Assembly: GCA_012961365.1 (NCBI GenBank)
Contig: DTZN01000264.1
Span: forward strand, 1 to 8,577
DNA from: Hydrogenothermaceae bacterium
Lineage (GTDB): Bacteria > Aquificota > Aquificia > Aquificales > Hydrogenothermaceae
Reading direction: 5' to 3'
DNA: 8,577 bases
The position numbers and the translations under genes are program-made. Below the pieces are notes generated by a model. That model had not been told where the DNA came from. It was given only the letters and a program-made list of their open reading frames with translations, and did not search any database. Positions 4,653 through 8,577 of this stretch are shown one piece after another. How positions within the stretch are numbered: position 1 is the first letter of the stretch; the number at the start of each line of letters is the position of its first letter.

Positions 4653-5888
4653 ATGAAACTGTTTAAGTTATTTAACGGAAAAACTTTTAAGATAGAACCA
4701 GGTCTTGAAAGGATAAAAAAAGCGTGCGAAGAAATAGGCAATCCACAAAATAAATTTCCATCTATACTTGTAGCTGGAACAAATGGAAAAGGTTCAACTT
4801 GTGCTTTTTTAGAAAACATTTTTAGGATACATGGTTTTAAAACTGGTTTGTTTACATCTCCGCATATAGTTGAAGAAAATGAAAGATGGCAGATAAATAG
4901 AAAAAATATTGAAAATAAAAAATTAGAAGAATATATAAAGCAGATAAAATACTTAATACAAAAATACGAACTTACATACTTTGAAGCATCTACACTTCTG
5001 GCATTTAAATATTTTGCAGATGAAAAAGTAGATATAGCAATTTTAGAAGTAGGTTTAGGTGGTAGATGGGATGCAACAAATGTTGCAACTCCAGAAATTT
5101 CAGTAATAACAAATGTATCTTACGACCATATGCATATGCTTGGAGATACATTAGAAAAAATAGCCTTTGAAAAAACAGGAATAACAAGAGTAGATAAACC
5201 CGCAGTAATAGGTAGAAACCAAGAAGAGATATTGTATTGGCTAAAAGAAAGGAAAATAAAAGAGTATTATGTAAAAGATAATGATTTTTTTGTAGAAAAA
5301 ACTTTTTTAGATATGTTTAACTACAAATTTAAAAATTACTCTTTGAATAACATAAAAATATCATTAATTGGAGATTATCAAATAGAAAATGCATCAACTG
5401 CAATAACTTCATTTATTATTTACAGTGAAAAAAATAATATAAGTATAAATAAAAACTTAATAAAACAAGCATTAAATAAAACTTTTTGGCCTGCAAGACT
5501 ACAAAAATTAAATAATAATCCAATTACATATTTAGATGGTGCACATAATAAAGAAGCTATTGAAAAGTCTTTAAAAACAATAAAAAAACTTTATCCTGAT
5601 AAAGAAATAACTGTATTATTTTCAGGAATGAAAGATAAAGAAATAAAAGAAAATTTAGAAATTATTTTTAACTATACAAAAGATATAATTTTTACGCAGA
5701 TACCTGTATCCAGAAGTATAGATGAAAACTACATAAAAGAAATATTTGGCAATAATTTTATTTTTATTAAAGATATAAAAGAAGCATTATTAAAAGCAAA
5801 AGAAAAATCAAAAAAAGAAAAGAAAATTTTGCTAATAATAGGCTCTTTATATTTAGCAGGGGAGGTTTTGAAGCAATTTCCCCCTTAA
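4653..5888 (+). CDS. folC: Bifunctional dihydrofolate synthase / folylpolyglutamate synthase
   Basis: This Mur-ligase-family enzyme adds glutamate to dihydropteroate and then further glutamates to folates, using ATP, in the cytosol. The 411-residue protein shows the opening FKIEPGLERI (12-21), P-loop GTNGKGST (42-49), LFTSPHI (66-72), LEVGLGGRWDATN (131-143), ITNVSYDHMHMLGDT (152-166) and AFEKTGI (171-177). Lys174 sits in the last motif at the position of the carbamylated lysine in relatives. The C-terminal domain begins with FWPARLQ (278-284) and YLDGAHNKEA (293-302). Length is in the usual 400-440 range, slightly short at the N-terminus. The ATG has a poor SD but follows a 10-codon mini-ORF. 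Its TAA stop overlaps that of convergent pnp. It lies 87 nt after lgt, probably on the same transcript. Low-complexity Lys/Glu near the C-terminus is typical of this genome's style. Confidence 0.95.
   Translation: MKLFKLFNGKTFKIEPGLERIKKACEEIGNPQNKFPSILVAGTNGKGSTCAFLENIFRIHGFKTGLFTSPHIVEENERWQINRKNIENKKLEEYIKQIKYLIQKYELTYFEASTLLAFKYFADEKVDIAILEVGLGGRWDATNVATPEISVITNVSYDHMHMLGDTLEKIAFEKTGITRVDKPAVIGRNQEEILYWLKERKIKEYYVKDNDFFVEKTFLDMFNYKFKNYSLNNIKISLIGDYQIENASTAITSFIIYSEKNNISINKNLIKQALNKTFWPARLQKLNNNPITYLDGAHNKEAIEKSLKTIKKLYPDKEITVLFSGMKDKEIKENLEIIFNYTKDIIFTQIPVSRSIDENYIKEIFGNNFIFIKDIKEALLKAKEKSKKEKKILLIIGSLYLAGEVLKQFPP
5859..5883 (+). other. Stem-forming sequence at the folC 3' end
   Basis: GGGGAGG (5859-5865) can pair with TTTCCCC (5877-5883), five Watson-Crick and two G-U pairs, with a further TTG/CAA inside. 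It is the only G/C-rich stem near the convergent folC and pnp stops. No T-run follows on either strand, so it is not a classical intrinsic terminator. It might still protect 3' ends. Confidence 0.3.
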
Positions 5889-8026
5889 GTTATATCTTCA
5901 TCTTTATCAAACATAGATTGATTTTTAGCTATATCTGATTCACTAACTCCTTTGAGAGATACTTTAGGTCTTCCTAAATCATCTATATCTATAACCCTCA
6001 CTTTCAGAACATCTCCAACATTTATAACATCTTTAGCAGATTTTAATCTTTGGTCTGAGATTTGGGATACATGGAGTAATGATAACCTTCCTGGTAGTAG
6101 TTCTACAAATGCTCCATAATCTTCAACTCTTGTAACTTTTCCTAAGAAAATATCTCCCTCTTCTATATCCATAATAAGCTCATTTATCATTTTAACTGCC
6201 TTATCTGCAGATGCCTTATCAACTGCATAAACTCTAACAATTCCTTCTGGATCTAAGTCTACTTTCACACCTGTTTCATCAATAATTTTCTTAATATTCT
6301 TACCAGATGGTCCAATAATAACTGGTATTTTTTCTGGATTTACTTCAAATTGAACAACTTTAGGAGCATATGGAGAAACTTCAGGACGTGGTTGAGGAAT
6401 AATCTCATACATCATATCTAGAATTTTCATTCTTGCATCTTTAGCCTGTCTTAAAGCATCTTGAAGAATTTCTCTAGTTAAACCTTTTATTTTTATATCC
6501 ATTTGAATAGAAGTTATTCCATCTCTTGTTCCAGCTACTTTAAAGTCCATATCTCCAAGATGATCTTCATCGCCAAGAATATCTGTTAATATCACATAAT
6601 CATCTTCATTTTTTAATAGTCCCATTGCAATCCCTGCAACATGTTTAGGTATCGGAACACCTGCATCAAATAAAGCAAGTGAGCCAACACAAACAGTAGC
6701 CATAGAAGTTGAACCATTTGATTCTAAAATCTCAGAAACTATCCTTATTACATAAGGAAAATCTTCTTCAGGAGGAATTAATGGTTCTAATGCCCTTTCT
6801 GCTAAATTTCCGTGTCCTATTTCCCTTCTAGAAGGTGCTCTTGGAGGTCTTGCTTCTCCCACACTAAACGGAGGGAAATTATAATGAAGCATAAATCTTT
6901 TCTTTTCTTCTCCTTCATCTATACTTTCTTCTATTTGTTCTTCTCCAGGAGCTCCTAGTGTAACAATTCCTAGAGCTTGTGTTTGACCTCTTGTAAATAT
7001 TGCAGAACCATGAGTTCTAGGTAAAAATCCTACTTTCATCCATATCGGTCTTATTTCTTCAGGCTTTCTACCATCTATTCTAACTCTTTCTTTAAATACT
7101 TTTTCTCTCATTATTTCAGAAACAAGTTCCTTGTATAAAAAGCCTGCTTTTGTTAAATATTCTTCTGGTATTTCTAAAGCCTCTACTGCTTCTTCATATA
7201 TTTTATCTATAGTTTGATTTCTTTCTTTTTTATTTTGAATTTCAAAAGCTTTTATTACTCTATCTTTAATAAATTCTAAAAGTTTAGGTCTTAAAGACTC
7301 TAAATATTCATCTTTTTCTACTTGAAGTTTCTCTTTAGAAACTTTACTTGCTAACTCTTCTTGTAGTTCAACAAGTTTTTTTATATATTCATGACCAAAC
7401 ATTATTGCTTCTAAAATATCTTCTTCAGGAACTTCTTCAGCACCGCCTTCAACCATAACTACTGCTTCTTTAGAGCCTGCAATAACAATATCCATATCTG
7501 ATTTATCTCTTTCTTCATATGTTGGGTTTACTATAAACTTTCCATCTACCCTTGCAACTCTTACACCAGCAATTGGTCCTTCAAAAGGTGCCTCTGAAAT
7601 AGATAAAGCAGCAGAAGCCCCTATAATAGCAAGAACATCTGGGTCATATTTATCATCTGCAGATAAAGTCATAGCAGTAATAATTACATCGTTATGGAAA
7701 CCTTTTGGGAAAAGAGGTCTTATAGGTCTATCTATTAATCTTGATACTAATATCTCTCTTTCGTTTGGTTTTCCTTCTCTTTTTACAAATCCACCAGGAA
7801 TTTTACCATATGCATACGTTTTTTCTCTATACTCTACTGTTAGTGGCAAAAAATCTATATCTTCTTGAGCTTCAGGTGATACCACAGTTGCGACAAAAAC
7901 AACTGTATCTCCTTGTTTTACTAAAACTGCCCCACTTGCTTGTTTTGCCAAATAACCTGTTTCAATGGAAAAGGGAATTCCATTTATAGTGGTTTCCACC
8001 TTCTCCACTGTAATACCACTATCCAT
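5885..8026 (-). CDS. pnp: Polyribonucleotide nucleotidyltransferase (PNPase)
   Basis: This 3'-5' phosphorolytic exoribonuclease degrades mRNA as a trimer, releasing nucleoside diphosphates. The 713-residue protein has the full layout: first RNase PH domain (about 12-145, with GGFVKREGKPNEREI and SRLIDRPIRPLFP), an all-helical domain (about 245-310), second RNase PH domain (about 325-545), KH (about 555-615, GPSG at 572-575) and S1 (about 624-693). Active-site residues are present: RREIGHG (Arg400, Arg401), NGSTS (Ser441) and DEDHLGDMDFK (Asp488, Asp494, Lys496), two higher than E. coli numbering. SMATVCVGSLAL (441-452) has Val447 where Gly is usual. The ATG overlaps the rpsO stop (TAATG), with GGGAG at 8037-8033. 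The rpsO-pnp order is conserved in many bacteria. Confidence 0.98.
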   Translation of the reverse strand: MDSGITVEKVETTINGIPFSIETGYLAKQASGAVLVKQGDTVVFVATVVSPEAQEDIDFLPLTVEYREKTYAYGKIPGGFVKREGKPNEREILVSRLIDRPIRPLFPKGFHNDVIITAMTLSADDKYDPDVLAIIGASAALSISEAPFEGPIAGVRVARVDGKFIVNPTYEERDKSDMDIVIAGSKEAVVMVEGGAEEVPEEDILEAIMFGHEYIKKLVELQEELASKVSKEKLQVEKDEYLESLRPKLLEFIKDRVIKAFEIQNKKERNQTIDKIYEEAVEALEIPEEYLTKAGFLYKELVSEIMREKVFKERVRIDGRKPEEIRPIWMKVGFLPRTHGSAIFTRGQTQALGIVTLGAPGEEQIEESIDEGEEKKRFMLHYNFPPFSVGEARPPRAPSRREIGHGNLAERALEPLIPPEEDFPYVIRIVSEILESNGSTSMATVCVGSLALFDAGVPIPKHVAGIAMGLLKNEDDYVILTDILGDEDHLGDMDFKVAGTRDGITSIQMDIKIKGLTREILQDALRQAKDARMKILDMMYEIIPQPRPEVSPYAPKVVQFEVNPEKIPVIIGPSGKNIKKIIDETGVKVDLDPEGIVRVYAVDKASADKAVKMINELIMDIEEGDIFLGKVTRVEDYGAFVELLPGRLSLLHVSQISDQRLKSAKDVINVGDVLKVRVIDIDDLGRPKVSLKGVSESDIAKNQSMFDKDEDIT

Positions 8027-8307
8027 TATTTGCTCCCTGTTTGCCTTATTCCAAGCTCTTCAATTATTTTGTTGTATCTTGCTTCATCTATTCTTTTTAG
8101 GTAGTTTAATAGCTTTCTTCTTTTGTTAACCATTCCAATAAGACCTCTCCTTGAGTGAAGGTCTTTTTTATTTTTCTTTATGTGCTCTGTTAAATTGTTT
8201 ATTCTTTCTGTCAATATAGCAATTTGAACTTCTGGTGAACCTGTATCATTTTCATGCCTGGCGTATTTTTTTATAATCTCAGCTTTCTTTTGTGCTGTAA
8301 TGGACAT
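8026..8307 (-). CDS. rpsO: 30S ribosomal protein S15
   Basis: This primary 16S rRNA-binding protein nucleates assembly of the 30S platform. The 93-residue protein (family about 89) shows [15 protein letters not shown] (22-36), [18 protein letters not shown] (39-56) and KRRKLLNYL (62-70). The rRNA-contacting residues known in E. coli S15 are kept: His42, Asp49 and Ser52, counting the initiator Met. The C-terminus has a short extra tail (RQTGSK). The start is ATG with a perfect AGGAGG (8319-8314) and a 6-nt spacer. It has its own extended -10 promoter after carB and overlaps pnp by one base. S15 represses its own mRNA in several bacteria, and the leader here has an inverted repeat around the SD. 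Confidence 0.98.
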   Translation of the reverse strand: MSITAQKKAEIIKKYARHENDTGSPEVQIAILTERINNLTEHIKKNKKDLHSRRGLIGMVNKRRKLLNYLKRIDEARYNKIIEELGIRQTGSK

Positions 8308-8340
8308 AAAAAACCTCCTGCTTTATTTTAGATTTTTTAT
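8306..8340 (-). promoter_or_regulatory. rpsO leader inverted repeat flanking the ribosome binding site
   Basis: On the minus strand ATAAAAAA (8340-8333) can pair with TTTTTTAT (8313-8306). The 19-nt loop contains AGGAGG, and the distal arm includes the first two bases of the ATG. The predicted transcript starts only a few bases upstream. The stem is all A-U and weak, so it may need S15 to be stable. It is a candidate autoregulatory element by analogy with known S15 leader structures. Confidence 0.4.
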
Positions 8341-8350
8341 CAAGTTTATT

Positions 8351-8359
8351 ATTATACCA
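8351..8359 (-). promoter_or_regulatory. Extended -10 promoter for rpsO-pnp
   Basis: The minus-strand sequence TGGTATAAT is a perfect TGn-TATAAT extended -10 element. No good -35 is present at 17 bp, as is common for extended -10 promoters. It lies between the carB stop and rpsO and predicts a start near 8344, with a leader of about 36 nt. Confidence 0.65.
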
Positions 8360-8363
8360 TACA

Positions 8364-8577
8364 TTAGAAAATTTCCTGCAGAGCCTTAACTTCTATACCT
8401 CTTTGCTTATAAGATTTTATAGCTTCAACTGCTGCGTAAGCTCCCCTTATAGTTGTAAAGTATGGAACTTTATGTGCAACAGCAGCTCTTCTAATATAGT
8501 ATGCATCTGACCTTTCTCTTTTGCCTGATGGAGTGTTTATTATCAAAGATACCTCAGAGTTTCTTATTTTATCTACA
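8364..8577 (-). CDS. carB: Carbamoyl-phosphate synthase large subunit, C-terminal fragment
   Basis: Only the last 70 or so codons are in the window; the gene continues past the right edge. The visible peptide contains VSLIINTPSGKRERSDAYYI, then RRAAVAHKVPYFTTIRGAYA, and ends VKALQEIF. This is the end of the C-terminal MGS-like allosteric domain of CarB, which binds effectors such as UMP and ornithine in E. coli. The INTPSGK loop and the YxTT segment are in the effector phosphate-binding region. CarB makes carbamoyl phosphate from bicarbonate, ammonia and ATP for pyrimidine and arginine synthesis. The frame stays open to the window edge, so the TTG at 8546 is an internal Leu codon, not a start. 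No terminator separates it from rpsO. Confidence 0.93.
   Translation of the reverse strand, partial: VDKIRNSEVSLIINTPSGKRERSDAYYIRRAAVAHKVPYFTTIRGAYAAVEAIKSYKQRGIEVKALQEIF

Noticed and set aside
5005..5187. A 60-codon minus-strand reading frame within folC
   Set aside because: It is antisense to well-conserved folC motifs, Leu/Phe-rich as expected from reversed AT-rich codons, and matches no family.
5859..5890. Intrinsic terminator for folC or pnp
   Set aside because: The stem has wobbles and a bulge, and no T-run follows on either strand.
7741..7989. An 82-codon plus-strand reading frame within pnp
   Set aside because: It is antisense to the conserved first RNase PH domain and has a Leu-rich artefactual composition.
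8364..8546. A separate 60-residue gene starting at TTG 8546
   Set aside because: The frame is open to the window edge and the residues before it continue the CarB C-terminal domain, so this is the end of carB.
1..8577. tRNA, rRNA, insertion sequence, prophage or CRISPR array
   Set aside because: No cloverleaf-like segments, no transposase motifs, no terminal inverted repeats and no regularly spaced repeats were seen; the only long repeat is the internal duplication of the DUF1538 gene.

Overview
The window is AT-rich (roughly one third G+C by eye), densely packed, and codes for Lys/Glu/Ile-rich proteins. It contains a lipoprotein diacylglyceryl transferase with a Cys-rich signature and the N-terminus of a LolC/LolE-type permease, so the cell is most likely a diderm. 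Composition, protein style and gene content suggest a thermophilic Aquificota member, perhaps Hydrogenothermaceae (Sulfurihydrogenibium/Persephonella-like). That placement is inference; no search could be run. All the housekeeping genes look intact.

Left part (1-2380, minus strand): one tightly packed operon reads right to left. It holds a two-repeat DUF1538 integral membrane protein (869-2380), a small P-II-like protein (520-867), a stand-alone tandem-CBS protein (125-520), and the first 39 codons of a LolC/E-like permease (1-117). Gaps are -1 to 7 nt and each downstream gene has a Shine-Dalgarno (SD) sequence inside the preceding gene. The first three genes look like a membrane transporter with two soluble, probably nucleotide-sensing, regulatory subunits. 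This is the least understood and most interesting part of the window. A candidate promoter (2417-2446) and a dyad over the predicted transcription start (2392-2415) lie in the divergent gap before rpe.

Middle (2477-5888, plus strand): rpe (pentose phosphate epimerase), def (peptide deformylase), lgt (lipoprotein lipidation) and folC (folate synthesis and polyglutamylation) run in one direction. rpe and def both start with TTG, as does the divergent DUF1538 gene. The def start region can fold into a long two-part stem around its SD. folC has no clear SD of its own, but follows a 10-codon mini-ORF with a good SD whose stop codon abuts the folC ATG.

Right part (5885-8577, minus strand): the 3' end of carB (carbamoyl-phosphate synthase large subunit), then rpsO (ribosomal protein S15) and pnp (polynucleotide phosphorylase) in the classic rpsO-pnp arrangement, overlapping by one base (TAATG). 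An extended -10 promoter sits between carB and rpsO, and the short rpsO leader has an inverted repeat flanking its SD. folC and pnp converge and share a TTAA in which both stop codons lie. I found no convincing intrinsic terminator, no tRNA or rRNA, no mobile element and no CRISPR. No gene-free stretch exceeds 100 bases.
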